DNA from: Peteryoungia wuzhouensis
Lineage (GTDB): Bacteria; Pseudomonadota; Alphaproteobacteria; Rhizobiales; Rhizobiaceae
Direction: 5' to 3'
NCBI RefSeq assembly: GCF_003205195.1
Contig: NZ_QJRY01000001.1
Location: forward strand, 868,001-932,000
DNA: 64,000 nt
The position numbers were made by a program, and so were the translations under genes. The notes beneath the pieces were generated by a model that saw only the letters and a program-made list of their open reading frames with translations, did no database searches and was not told the DNA's origin. This document shows, in pieces, positions 40,698 through 49,955 of the stretch. Numbering within the stretch: position 1 is the stretch's first letter; each line of letters opens with the position of its first letter.

Positions 40698-42191
40698 TTA
40701 CCAGCTCTTCAGCGCGCGCAGCGTAGGGGTCTTCTTGAACAGATGTCCATCCATGCGGCCGAGCAGGCGATCGAGCAGCGAGACGGCATCGACGATCGCG
40801 GGTCCCTTGTTCAGCATCACGCATTCCGCCCTTGCGGCCATGGCCGCATCTGTCATTTCGCCCCGTGTCGGGATGCCTTCCTTGACCATGTCCTCCAGCA
40901 CCTGGGTCGCCCAGATGCAGGGAACGGAGGCTGCCTCACAGAGCCAGAGGATTTCCTCCTGCATCTCCGCCAGCCTTTCGAACCCGATCTCCGCGGCGAG
41001 GTCGCCACGTGCAATCATGACGCCGAAGGCACCCCGTCTGCGGGCTCTTGCGATCAAGCCAGGCAGGTTGGTCAGCGCCAGCGGCTGCTCTATCTTGGCA
41101 ATCAGGCCGAGCGGCCGGTCGCCTTGCCCTCGGCGGGCGAGGACCTCATCGAGAAGGTCGATATCCTCGGGACGGCTGACGAAGGAATAGCCGATCAGAT
41201 CGGCGCATTCGATGACGGTTTCGAGATCGGTCTCGTCCTTGGCAGTCAGCGGAGAAAGGCCCAAGGCGGTATCGGGCAGATTGACGCCCTTTTCCGGCTT
41301 CAGCTTTGTGCCACCCGCCTTGGTGCGTTTCACCACGACCACGGCTTCTCCGGCCGCGACACTCTCCACCACTGCTTCCAGCTTCCCATCATCATAACGC
41401 AGCCGGTCGCCGACCGTGAGCCGTGTCACCATTTCCGGCAACGAGACCGTGGCGGAAAAACGGACGGTCTCGTCAAGGTACGGTTCACCCTCGGCCACCA
41501 GGCGCAGCCGGTCGCCCACCTGCAGGCGCGCCTTCTTCTCGGCAGTTGCCACAGCCTCGGTCCGGATCTTCGGTCCCGCGACATCCATCAGAACCTTGAT
41601 GTCGCGCCCGACCACCTTTCCGGCCTGGCGCACATAGGCCGTCATGGCCCGCCAGATTTCAGGGCCGTCATGGGCGCAGTTGATTCGGGCGACATCCATG
41701 CCGGCCCGGGCAAGGTCGAGGATCATGTCAGGTCCGTCACCCGCCGTGCCCGGCAGTGTCACCATGATGCGGGTACGCCGGCCCGCGCCGCGCATTCCGA
41801 GCAGGTCGGCGGTCGCTTCGGTCAGGCGCGCCTCGCCTGCGAAGAAGGCGCTTTCCTCGGGGGCGTGATGCAGATCCTGGCGGCCACCCGCCAATGCGGC
41901 CAGCGCCTGCAGCACGGCATCGATCGTCGGGAGCACCCTGCCTTCAAGGCGCCCCATGGAGGATAGGCCGAGCGTCATCAGGCGCCGCTGCAGGGGGCGA
42001 ATGTCATGATGGCGCAGAGCCAGATAGTGGCAAAGATTGTCGATCGCCGGGTCTTCCACAGAACTTCCCTCGGCACCGATCGCGATCTTCCGTTGTTCGG
42101 CATCGTCGACGATTTGCGCCCGGAGCGCAAGAAGCTCCTCGAGGGCTGCAGCGGCACGTAAGGCGGGCACATTGGCGGCTGTAATGGTCAT
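40698..42191 (-). CDS. Pyruvate kinase-like protein with an N-terminal extension and no C-terminal domain
   Basis: A 497-residue protein. Residues about 1-135 are a helical extension not found in standard pyruvate kinase. The kinase barrel then begins at RTRIMVTLPGTAGDGPDM with GMDVARINCAHDG, GPKIRTE, a B-domain lid (residues about 220-300), LIAKIEQPLALTNL, MIARGDLAAEIGFERL and ATQVLEDMVKEGIPTRGEMT, followed by AECVMLNKGPA. These are substrate and metal positions of the phosphoenolpyruvate-to-pyruvate reaction. The protein stops about 30 residues after the barrel, so the allosteric C-terminal domain is missing. Note MLNKG where MLSGE or MLSKE is usual. It may be a second, unregulated isozyme or act on another phosphoryl substrate. 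Confidence 0.8.
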   Translation of the reverse strand: MTITAANVPALRAAAALEELLALRAQIVDDAEQRKIAIGAEGSSVEDPAIDNLCHYLALRHHDIRPLQRRLMTLGLSSMGRLEGRVLPTIDAVLQALAALAGGRQDLHHAPEESAFFAGEARLTEATADLLGMRGAGRRTRIMVTLPGTAGDGPDMILDLARAGMDVARINCAHDGPEIWRAMTAYVRQAGKVVGRDIKVLMDVAGPKIRTEAVATAEKKARLQVGDRLRLVAEGEPYLDETVRFSATVSLPEMVTRLTVGDRLRYDDGKLEAVVESVAAGEAVVVVKRTKAGGTKLKPEKGVNLPDTALGLSPLTAKDETDLETVIECADLIGYSFVSRPEDIDLLDEVLARRGQGDRPLGLIAKIEQPLALTNLPGLIARARRRGAFGVMIARGDLAAEIGFERLAEMQEEILWLCEAASVPCIWATQVLEDMVKEGIPTRGEMTDAAMAARAECVMLNKGPAIVDAVSLLDRLLGRMDGHLFKKTPTLRALKSW

Positions 42192-42348
42192 GACGTAACT
42201 GTTCCGGCTGATCCTACCGGTACGCTACACCGACAATCTTGACGGGCACGTGACATCAATCAAGCCTTCGCCTTCCGGCGAATAGCCGCGGGCACCGAAG
42301 CGCTCTATGCTGCCACCATCCAACGCAGCTGGGAGGGCTGACGAGGGC

Positions 42349-43089
42349 ATGAATATCGCAATTTTGTCCGACATCCACGGCAACCGGCAGGCGTTTGAGA
42401 CCGTGCTTGCCGATGCCCGCGCGCGCGGCGCCGACCGCTTCGTCATTCTCGGCGATATCGTCGGTTACGGCGGCGACCCGACATGGTGCGTGGAGACCTG
42501 CATGGACATGGTCGCCGAGGGCGCCATTGCCGTGCGTGGCAACCACGATCAGGCGATCAGCGATCCCTCCTATGCGATGAACGCGTCTGCCGGCATCGCG
42601 ATCGACTGGACCCGCATCACGCTCGAGCCGAGACATCGCGACTTTCTCGCACGCCTGCCGGTCTCCGTCACCGACGAGGATCGGCTCTATGTGCATGCAG
42701 AAGGCTCGGCACCGGCGCGTTTCACCTATGTGAACGATCGCAGCGATGCGGATGCGCATTTCAAGGGGTGCAGCGCACGGCTCAGCTTTTGCGGGCATGT
42801 GCATGCGCCGGCTCTCTATGGTCTCGGTCTGGGCGGCAAGGTCACGACCTTCGTTCCAACCTCCGATATCGGCATTCCCGTCGGTCCCCCACGACGCTGG
42901 CTTGCGGTCGTCGGATCCGTCGGCCAGCCACGCGACGGCAATCCGGCGGCGGCCTGGGCGCTCTACGACACAGGGGCGTGCGAGCTTTCCTTCCGCTGGA
43001 CTGCCTATGACATCGACGGTGCGGCAACCGCCATCCGCGCCGCCTCATTGCCGGAAGGGCTTGCCCAACGGCTTTACCGGGGACGTTAA
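42349..43089 (+). CDS. Calcineurin-like metallophosphoesterase
   Basis: A 246-residue metallophosphoesterase. The di-metal centre motifs are ILSDIHGNRQAF (residues about 4-15), GDIVGYGGDP (about 37), VRGNHDQAI (about 62) and a C-terminal CGHVHAPALY (about 145-154). The class includes protein phosphatases and nucleotide phosphodiesterases; the substrate is unknown. ATG 42349 starts directly at the first beta strand; an ATG 14 codons upstream adds non-conserved sequence. The Ser/Thr kinase gene begins 14 bases after its stop, so it could be the phosphatase partner of that kinase. Confidence 0.88.
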   Translation: MNIAILSDIHGNRQAFETVLADARARGADRFVILGDIVGYGGDPTWCVETCMDMVAEGAIAVRGNHDQAISDPSYAMNASAGIAIDWTRITLEPRHRDFLARLPVSVTDEDRLYVHAEGSAPARFTYVNDRSDADAHFKGCSARLSFCGHVHAPALYGLGLGGKVTTFVPTSDIGIPVGPPRRWLAVVGSVGQPRDGNPAAAWALYDTGACELSFRWTAYDIDGAATAIRAASLPEGLAQRLYRGR

Positions 43090-43103
43090 GGGGAGCGGGA
43101 CAT

Positions 43104-44564
43104 ATGGCACGGACACGCATCGAGGAAGGTGACGTCATCGACGGCTTCACCCTCGGCACGCTCGCCCATACCGGCGGGATGGCGAAGCTCTATGAGGTGA
43201 CCCATCCCGATCATCCAGGGCCACTTCTCATGAAAGTGCCGCGCATCGGCTCGGGCACCGATCCGGCGACCATCGTCGGCTTCGAGATGGAGCTGATGAT
43301 CCTGCCGAGGATCAGCGGACCGCATGTGCCGCGTTTCGTGGCGCGCGGCGATTTTTCGCGCCAGCCCTATATCGTCGTCGAACGCCTGCCGGGAAAATCG
43401 CTCTATCCGCTGCTGGAGCGCCTGCCCTGCTCGCAGCCGGAAGTCGTCGAGACGGCTTCGAAGATCGCAACGGCGCTCTCCGACCTGCATCGACAGAAGG
43501 TCGTTCACCTCGACATCAAACCGTCGAACATCTTGTTTCGCGATACCGGCGAGGCGGTGCTGGTCGATTATGGGCTCGCGCGGCATCTCGAGCTGCCGGA
43601 CCTGATGGACGAGGAGTTCCGCCTGCCTTACGGCACCGCGCCCTATATGGCGCCGGAACAGATCCTCGGCGTACGCTCCGACTTCCGCTCCGATCTCTTT
43701 GCGCTCGGCGTTCTGATGTATTTCTTTTCGACCGGTCGGCGGCCGTTCGGCGATCCGCAGCGGATGAGCGGTTTGAAGAAACGGCTCTGGTGGGATCCGC
43801 CGCCGCCGCGCGAGCTCAACCCGATGGTCTCCAAGGCCTGCCAGGAGATCATCCTGCGCTGCCTGGAGGTCGATCCGGCCCGGCGCTACCAGTCGGCGGC
43901 ACAGCTCGCCCTTGATCTTGGCGATCTCTACAATGTGCGGCTTACCGCGCGCGCGGAGAAAACCAGCCGGGACGGCTGGCGCAAGGTGGTGAAGCGCATG
44001 CTGAACCCCGATCCGATCGAGCTGATCAAGCCGAAAGGGGCGGCCGCGATCCTCGCCTCTGCGCCGATCGTCATGGTGGCGATCGATCTCAATGCTGCGA
44101 GCCAGGAGCTGGCGGAAGCCTTGCGGGAGACGGCCAAGCGCATCATCCGCAACACCCCACATGCCCGCATCGCCTGCGTCAACGTGTTGAAGATCGCCCG
44201 CATCGCGCTGGACGACGATCTCGATGCCGAAGGCAATAGCAAACACGTCATGCGACTGGCCGCGCTGAAGCACTGGGCCGCACCGCTCGGCGCCGACGAG
44301 TCGGACATCACCTATCACGTTCTGGAAGCCGTCTCGCCGGCCCAGGCGATCCTGACCTTCGCCCGCGACAACAATGTCGATCATGTGGTGATGGGCGCCA
44401 GGGCCAATTCGACGCTGCGGTCACTGATGGGTAGCGTCTCCGGCGAAGTGGCAGCGTCTGCGCCGTGCTCGGTCACGGTGGTGCGGGTGCGCGGGGCGAG
44501 TGCCTCCGTCGCGACTCAGACGGAGGCGACAGACGCCGAGACCGCTCTTGCCGGCCATGCGTGA
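43104..44564 (+). CDS. Ser/Thr protein kinase fused to a universal stress protein domain
   Basis: A 486-residue soluble fusion. Residues about 8-275 are a Hanks-type kinase: a glycine-rich loop (LAHTGGMAKLYEV), ATP-binding Lys in LLMKVPR (near residue 44), catalytic loop HLDIKPSN (His135, Asp137, Lys139), metal-binding DYG (Asp155, in place of DFG) and APE within APYMAPEQ (near 184). From about residue 320 to the end lies a UspA domain: IVMVAIDL strand, a VMGARANSTLRSL loop followed by GSVS, near 430-447, matching the G-2x-G-9x-G(S/T) ATP motif, then SVTVVRV. There is no membrane segment, unlike PASTA kinases. The pairing suggests nucleotide- or stress-sensed kinase control. It lies 14 bases after the phosphoesterase gene. 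Confidence 0.9.
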   Translation: MARTRIEEGDVIDGFTLGTLAHTGGMAKLYEVTHPDHPGPLLMKVPRIGSGTDPATIVGFEMELMILPRISGPHVPRFVARGDFSRQPYIVVERLPGKSLYPLLERLPCSQPEVVETASKIATALSDLHRQKVVHLDIKPSNILFRDTGEAVLVDYGLARHLELPDLMDEEFRLPYGTAPYMAPEQILGVRSDFRSDLFALGVLMYFFSTGRRPFGDPQRMSGLKKRLWWDPPPPRELNPMVSKACQEIILRCLEVDPARRYQSAAQLALDLGDLYNVRLTARAEKTSRDGWRKVVKRMLNPDPIELIKPKGAAAILASAPIVMVAIDLNAASQELAEALRETAKRIIRNTPHARIACVNVLKIARIALDDDLDAEGNSKHVMRLAALKHWAAPLGADESDITYHVLEAVSPAQAILTFARDNNVDHVVMGARANSTLRSLMGSVSGEVAASAPCSVTVVRVRGASASVATQTEATDAETALAGHA

Positions 44565-44590
44565 GTGCCAGTTTCAGGCCGCCCAATGCC

Positions 44591-46306
44591 CTATAGCCGA
44601 AGCGACCACACTGTCGCCTGCGTCACGGCCCCCGGTTCGGCGATGAGCCGCAAGGCCCGCACCGGTTCGAACCCGGCAATGCGTTTCGTGCCGGCCAATC
44701 GCCCGCCGTCGGCAAAGACCTCCAGCGAGCCGTAGTCGAGAAACACGCGCACACGCTTCGCCCCGGCGGCCTTCGCGATGTAGCGCGGCCCCGGAGGCTC
44801 TTCCGTCCGGTCGAGGAAGCCATGCAGGATCTCCAGTCCCTCGCCATGCTGGGAGAGCCCCAGGCGGACCTCCGGATGGTCGAATTCGAGCCGGAATTCC
44901 GATCCTGCCTCGGCCAGTTCGAAGACGATCTCGGCAGCACCATGCGGCAAGGACACCACCTGCCCCGCGACCAGTCGCGTGCGGTCGATCATTCGGGCCC
45001 TCAAACTTTCAGCCGCCCCGATCGGCGGGGTCAAAAGTTCGTCGCCGTCCAGAGACAGCGTGCGCGGCAGGCTCATGGCTGACGGGAAATCGATCGTCGG
45101 ACCGGTGTCGGCCCAGTTGCCGAGCCAGCCGATGCCCACCGGCGTGCCGCCATCAACGAAAGCCTGGAATGCGTAATTGTCGGTCCCGAAGTCGAGCTCG
45201 CGGCCAAAGGACTTGGCGAAGCTGCGGCCATCAAACCAGCCTATGTCGATCATCGTGAGATTGCGCCGGCCGGTTTCCTTGTCCTCGCCGTTCATCAGCC
45301 CGTAGATCAGTGCCCAGCGCGTTGAGGGATCGCGGGCGTCGCCGTCCACCGGCAGGAGGCAGGGGCATTCGAGCGCCGATGTTTCGTAACGCGTCTCGGT
45401 GTAGAGCTTCCCGACATAGGTCCACCCCCCGGCGGCCGTGTTGTCCGTCGTCTCGTAGAGCAGCACCACACCCCCTTCGGCACTCTGGCTGCCGAGCAGC
45501 ATCTTCCAGAGCCCGTCGGGACCACGAAACACGTAGGGGTCGCGAAAATCGAAGGTCAGACCTTCGCCGTCCGGACGCCGGGGCAGCAGGACATCTGCAG
45601 CCCCGGCGCTGAAGAGATCGGCGGATGTCGCTGTCAGCTGGATTTCCTGCTCCGGTATCCGGTCGGCAATCTTCTCGGTGAAGAAGACACGAAGCCCCGG
45701 CCCGTCCGGCCTTGCAATCGCAGATCCGGAAAAAGCCCCGCCGCGTTTGTCCGGGCGGACCGACAGTTCCTCCGAGGGAAAGAGAAAGACCGGGAGATGG
45801 CGCCAACGCAAATAGTCCGGCGAGACGGCATGGCCCCAATGCATGTTGTTCCAGATGCGGCCGTGCGAATAGTGCTGGTAGAACAGATGCGGGCGTCTGC
45901 CGAAACGGCCAAAACCGTTCGGATCGTTCATCCAGCCGAAGGGCGGGCGGAAGTGATAGCCGTCGGGCAGATCCGGGGGTTCGTTGGCCGGGTTGGTGTG
46001 AACGACCGTAATGCCGGTTTCCAGCACATCCGACGGCGTGAACCAGTAGGCGACCGAGAGTGACGTGATCGCCGTATCATAAGCGAGGGTGACGATCCCG
46101 CCACCGAAGACGTGGTAGATGCGGAACGAGTTTTCTTCGGCGTTGATCGCCTGCACCTCACCGAACTTTCCGTTGACACTGTAGAGCGACACGGAACCCG
46201 GTTCATCCAGGGTCACCGCCTTCAGCCAGAGATGCAGCACGGCGTTGACGGGAAGCTCCATCTCGATCGCCTTGTGTCCGCTCGGCACTCCGCTGATGGC
46301 TGGCAT
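44591..46306 (-). CDS. Glycoside hydrolase family 32 fructosidase
   Basis: A 571-residue enzyme hydrolysing beta-fructosyl bonds in sucrose, levan or inulin-type sugars. The nucleophile Asp is in GWMNDPNGF (near residue 124), the transition-state stabiliser in FDFRDPYVF (near 254) and the acid/base Glu in LECPCLL (near 311). A five-blade catalytic domain and a C-terminal beta-sandwich fill the length. About 105 residues of beta-rich sequence come before the catalytic domain, which is longer than in simple invertases. No signal peptide is seen, so it is probably cytoplasmic. GGGAGA precedes ATG 46306. No sugar transporter or regulator is adjacent. Confidence 0.88.
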   Translation of the reverse strand: MPAISGVPSGHKAIEMELPVNAVLHLWLKAVTLDEPGSVSLYSVNGKFGEVQAINAEENSFRIYHVFGGGIVTLAYDTAITSLSVAYWFTPSDVLETGITVVHTNPANEPPDLPDGYHFRPPFGWMNDPNGFGRFGRRPHLFYQHYSHGRIWNNMHWGHAVSPDYLRWRHLPVFLFPSEELSVRPDKRGGAFSGSAIARPDGPGLRVFFTEKIADRIPEQEIQLTATSADLFSAGAADVLLPRRPDGEGLTFDFRDPYVFRGPDGLWKMLLGSQSAEGGVVLLYETTDNTAAGGWTYVGKLYTETRYETSALECPCLLPVDGDARDPSTRWALIYGLMNGEDKETGRRNLTMIDIGWFDGRSFAKSFGRELDFGTDNYAFQAFVDGGTPVGIGWLGNWADTGPTIDFPSAMSLPRTLSLDGDELLTPPIGAAESLRARMIDRTRLVAGQVVSLPHGAAEIVFELAEAGSEFRLEFDHPEVRLGLSQHGEGLEILHGFLDRTEEPPGPRYIAKAAGAKRVRVFLDYGSLEVFADGGRLAGTKRIAGFEPVRALRLIAEPGAVTQATVWSLRL

Positions 46307-46463
46307 ATGCTTCTCCCTTCCGTGTCACGTCCGTCGTTGAACGGCGTCGCGTGGCGCGCTGTTCCATCGCTGCCTGTCACAGAGGCTTCAGAAAACCGTC
46401 ACCGGCACTTCATCCGAACCACATAAGGCGACAGGACGACCCTGAAAGATCGGAGCCATGCTC

Positions 46464-47495
46464 ATGCGTCTCGCCGTTCTCGTCCTCGGCCTTCTGCTCT
46501 GCCTCGTTACCGGTGCGGCCAGCCTTGCGCCAATTCCGCCATCGAACCGGGTGTCCCTCATCCACGACCGGCTGCTCAACGCCAATCTCAACCGTGATCA
46601 TGTCATGGTCGTGGCCCACCGCGCCGGATGGAAGAAAGACGGCGTCATCATGCGCGCCGAGAACTCCTTTGCCGCCATCGATCACGCCGTTTCCATCGGT
46701 GTCGAGATGGTCGAACTGGATGTGCGCCGCTCGAAGGACGGTGTTCTGGTTATCATGCATGACGAAACGCTGGACCGCACCACCACGTGCCATGGAAAGG
46801 TTGCCGACCACACGCTCGGCGAACTGCGCGCGTGCCAACTCCTCGTCGAAGGACAGCGCAGGTCAACCGAAGAGCATGTGTTCACGCTCGAAGAGGCCAT
46901 GCTGCATGCACGTGGTCGGATCATGATCAACATCGACAACAAGATCGAGCCGGAAGCGCTGGTCGAAGTCGCCGATATTGCCCGCAGCCTCGGCATGCCC
47001 GATGGCGTTTTGCTCAAGCTGGCTGTCTGGGATGCAGACCGGCTGCAACTGGCCCGCGACATCCGCCGCGCCATCGGCCCCGACATCGCCTTCATGCCGA
47101 TCCTCGCCGACGATGCGGTCACCGAGCCGGCCTTCATCGACCGAACGGAGTCGTCAATCGGGGCGCCGGCTGCCGAACTCGTGCATTGGCACCGCGACGC
47201 ATCGCAGCCGATCACTGCGGATGGCGGGCCGCTTCTGTCGCCTTTGGCGCGGGCTGCCGCCATTCGCAACAACGCGCATCTGTGGATCAATACCTATCCC
47301 ATCACAGACCGCCCTGAAGGCATGGTGGCTGGCGGGCGTGGCGATTATCTCGCGCTGAAGACCGGACGTCCCGAAGATGTCTGGGGCTTCTTCGTCGATC
47401 GGGGTGTGACGATCATCCAGACGGACGAGCCGGAGGCTGTCATCGCCTGGCTGGAGCAGGAAGGGCTGCGCCGGTCATATGAGCTGACCAACTGA
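46464..47495 (+). CDS. Exported glycerophosphodiester phosphodiesterase
   Basis: A 343-residue GDPD-family enzyme with an N-terminal signal peptide (RLAVLVLGLLLCLVTGAASL), hence periplasmic. It hydrolyses glycerophosphodiesters to glycerol-3-phosphate and an alcohol. Catalytic segments are VVAHRAGW (near residue 49), ENSFAAIDHAVSIGVEMVELDVRRS (read in parts near residues 63-90) and VIMHDETLDRTT (near 95). ATG 46464 is chosen because GGAG lies eight bases upstream; the ATG two codons earlier is too near that site. Divergent from the GH32 gene. Confidence 0.88.
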   Translation: MRLAVLVLGLLLCLVTGAASLAPIPPSNRVSLIHDRLLNANLNRDHVMVVAHRAGWKKDGVIMRAENSFAAIDHAVSIGVEMVELDVRRSKDGVLVIMHDETLDRTTTCHGKVADHTLGELRACQLLVEGQRRSTEEHVFTLEEAMLHARGRIMINIDNKIEPEALVEVADIARSLGMPDGVLLKLAVWDADRLQLARDIRRAIGPDIAFMPILADDAVTEPAFIDRTESSIGAPAAELVHWHRDASQPITADGGPLLSPLARAAAIRNNAHLWINTYPITDRPEGMVAGGRGDYLALKTGRPEDVWGFFVDRGVTIIQTDEPEAVIAWLEQEGLRRSYELTN

Positions 47496-47508
47496 TGATG
47501 CCAAACAA

Positions 47509-47534
47509 AAGGCGGCCCGAGAGCCGCCTTCTTC
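47509..47534 (-). terminator. Terminator between the phosphodiesterase gene and fadB, likely bidirectional
   Basis: An eight-base stem, AAGGCGGC (47509-47516) with GCCGCCTT (47523-47530), has a six-base loop. On the minus strand it is followed by TTTTG and sits 29 bases beyond the fadB stop. On the plus strand it follows the phosphodiesterase stop. Confidence 0.8.
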
Positions 47535-47558
47535 AATCTGTTGCGTGACTTCAGGTCT

Positions 47559-49772
47559 TCAGGCCGCCTTGGCGGCTTCACCATAGGGATTGAACCGGCC
47601 GTAGAAGGTTTCGCCCTTGGCGGCCATGTCCTTCAGGAGCGGCGTCGGGGTGAAGTGCGGGCCGTAGTCCTTGGCGAGGCGTTCGCAGAGCTCCACGAAG
47701 GTCTTCACGCCCATGCCGTCGATGTAGGACAAGGCGCCGCCGGTGTAAGGCGCAAAGCCGAAGCCGAGGATGGAGCCGACATCGGCTTCGCGCGGATCGG
47801 TGACGATGCCTTCCTCGACGGTGCGGGCGGCTTCCAGCGCGATGGTGGCGAGGAAACGTTCCTGCAGGGTCTTGACGTTGACGGCTTCCGGCTTCTGCTG
47901 CGGGTAAAGATCCTTCAGGCCCGGCCAGATGTGCTTCTTCGCGGGCTTTGCCGGGTAATCGTAGAAGCCTTTGCCGTTCTTGCGGCCGAAGCGTTCTTCC
48001 TTCTCGACCATGCGGGCAACAAGTTCCATGTGGCGCGGATCGACAGCCTTGTCGCCGAGATCGGCAACAGTGGCTTTCAGGATCTTGTAGGAGAGGTCAA
48101 TTGCCACTTCGTCGTTGAGCGCCAGCGGGCCGACCGGCATACCGGCGAACTTCGCGGCATTTTCGATCATGACCGGCGGTACGCCTTCGATGAGCATGTT
48201 GTAGCTCTCGGCCATGTAACGCAGGACGCAGCGGTTGACGAAGAAGCCACGGGTGTCGTTGACGACAATCGGGGTCTTCTTGATCGCGGCGACGTAGTCG
48301 AGGGCGACGGCGAGCGCCTTGTCGCCGGTTTCCTTGCCGAGGATGACTTCGGTCAGCATCATCTTCTCGACCGGCGAGAAGAAGTGGATACCGATGAAAT
48401 CAACCGGGCGCTTGGAGTTTCCGGCGAGACCCGTGATCGGCAGCGTCGAGGTGTTGGAGGCGAAGATCGCACCTTCCGGCAACACCGCCTCGACCTTCTC
48501 GATAACGGCCTTCTTGACGTCACGATCCTCGAAGACGGCTTCGATGACGAGGTCGGCATCGGCGAGCGTGCCGTAGTCGTCAGACGGCGTGATCAGTGAC
48601 AGAAGCTTGTCGCCTTCGTCCTTGGTCAGCTTTCCCTTACCGACAGCACCGGCAACGAGGCCTTCCGAATGGGTCTTGCCCTTAGCCGCGGCTTCCATAT
48701 CACGGTCGATCAGCACGACATTGATGCCGGCCGCAGCGGTCACATAGGCGATCGAAGCGCCCATGAAACCGGCGCCGACGACGCCGACCTTCTTGATCTC
48801 GGACTTCGGCTGACCTGCCGGGCGGCGGGCGCCCTTGTTCAGCTCCTGCATCGAGACGAAGAGCGAGCGGATCATCGAATAGGCTTCGGTGGTCTGGACG
48901 ATCTCGGTGAAGTAACGCTGCTCGATGCGAAGGCCCGTGTCGAACGGCACCTGCAGGCCCTCATAGACGCTCTTCAGGATCGCAAGTGCTGCCGGATAGT
49001 TGCCAGCGGTTTCGCGGCGCAGGATGGCGGAAGCGGCCGGCCAGAGCTGGGCCGCCGCCGGGGTCCAGATGCCGCCGCCGGGAACCTTGAAGCCCTTTTC
49101 GTCCCAGGGGGCGACCGGCTTCAGACCGTCCTTGATCATCTGCTTGGCAGCATTGATGAGTTCGCCGGGCTCGACGACCTGGTGCACGAGGTTCATCGCC
49201 TTGGCGCGTGCGGCCGACAGCGTCTGGCCCGTGGTCATCATCTGCAGGGCGTCCTGCGTGTTGGCGAGGCGAGCGACGCGCTGCGTGCCACCGGCGCCGG
49301 GGAAGATGCCGACCTTGACTTCCGGCAGGCCGATCTTGACCGACTTGGCATTGGAGGCGACGCGGCCATGGCAAGCGAGCGACAGTTCGGTCGCACCACC
49401 CATGCAGGTGCCGTTGATGGCGGAGACCCAGGGCTTGCCGTTGGTCTCGATCTTGCGCCACAGCCAGGTCATGCGACCGGCGGCGTCAAAGAGCTTCTGG
49501 ACGGCGGCTGCCGGGTTTTTCGCCTTTTCCTCTTCGAGCATGGAGAACATGCCCTTGATCATGGTGAGATCGGCCCCGCCGGAGAAGGACGACTTGCCGG
49601 ATGTGAAGACCACGCCGTTGATGCCGTCATCGGCAACGGTCTGCTCAAGGATCTTCTCGATCTCGTCCATGACTTCGACGGTGAAGACGTTCATCGACTT
49701 GTCGGGCATGTCCCAGGTGACGAGGGCAATACCGTCTGCATCGGTCTCAATGGTAAAGTTCTTGTAGGTCAT
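47559..49772 (-). CDS. fadB: Bifunctional enoyl-CoA hydratase/3-hydroxyacyl-CoA dehydrogenase
   Basis: A 737-residue fusion for two beta-oxidation steps. The N-terminal crotonase domain (residues 1 to about 310) has SGKSSFSGGADLTM, NGTCMGGATELSLA and GIFPGAGGTQR, giving the oxyanion hole and the two catalytic Glu residues. The NAD-binding dehydrogenase begins with VGVVGAGFMGASIAYVTA (near residue 330), continues to the catalytic His in FIGIHFFSPVEKMMLTE (near 450) and ends in the C-terminal dehydrogenase domains. The layout is FadB/FadJ-type. It lies downstream of the thiolase gene, separated by a palindromic repeat. Confidence 0.95.
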   Translation of the reverse strand: MTYKNFTIETDADGIALVTWDMPDKSMNVFTVEVMDEIEKILEQTVADDGINGVVFTSGKSSFSGGADLTMIKGMFSMLEEEKAKNPAAAVQKLFDAAGRMTWLWRKIETNGKPWVSAINGTCMGGATELSLACHGRVASNAKSVKIGLPEVKVGIFPGAGGTQRVARLANTQDALQMMTTGQTLSAARAKAMNLVHQVVEPGELINAAKQMIKDGLKPVAPWDEKGFKVPGGGIWTPAAAQLWPAASAILRRETAGNYPAALAILKSVYEGLQVPFDTGLRIEQRYFTEIVQTTEAYSMIRSLFVSMQELNKGARRPAGQPKSEIKKVGVVGAGFMGASIAYVTAAAGINVVLIDRDMEAAAKGKTHSEGLVAGAVGKGKLTKDEGDKLLSLITPSDDYGTLADADLVIEAVFEDRDVKKAVIEKVEAVLPEGAIFASNTSTLPITGLAGNSKRPVDFIGIHFFSPVEKMMLTEVILGKETGDKALAVALDYVAAIKKTPIVVNDTRGFFVNRCVLRYMAESYNMLIEGVPPVMIENAAKFAGMPVGPLALNDEVAIDLSYKILKATVADLGDKAVDPRHMELVARMVEKEERFGRKNGKGFYDYPAKPAKKHIWPGLKDLYPQQKPEAVNVKTLQERFLATIALEAARTVEEGIVTDPREADVGSILGFGFAPYTGGALSYIDGMGVKTFVELCERLAKDYGPHFTPTPLLKDMAAKGETFYGRFNPYGEAAKAA

Positions 49773-49810
49773 GATGGGATTCCTCTTCCCTGAATTTCTT
49801 GGCGTAAATT

Positions 49811-49941
49811 GCCCCTCATCCGCCTGCCGGCACCTTCTCCCCGCAGGCGGGGAGAAGGCGGGTGCCGCTACGTTTCCGGTCCCCCTCGCCCCGTTTACGG
49901 GGAGAGGGTGCGCCGAGCGAAGCGGAGGCGGGGTGAGGGGC
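49811..49941. repeat. Palindromic intergenic repeat, copy 1 (thiolase-fadB gap)
   Basis: A two-hairpin element. The first 48 bases (49811-49858) are identical to 51215-51262 and end in the palindrome CCTTCTCCCC-N6-GGGGAGAAGG. A second hairpin follows around 49883-49908, with a CCCCGTTTACGGGG core, and then a GGGGTGAGGGGC end. It resembles the small palindromic repeats common between genes in rhizobia. Short open frames across it are not genes. Confidence 0.88.
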
Positions 49942-49955
49942 TTTCATGCAAAGCC

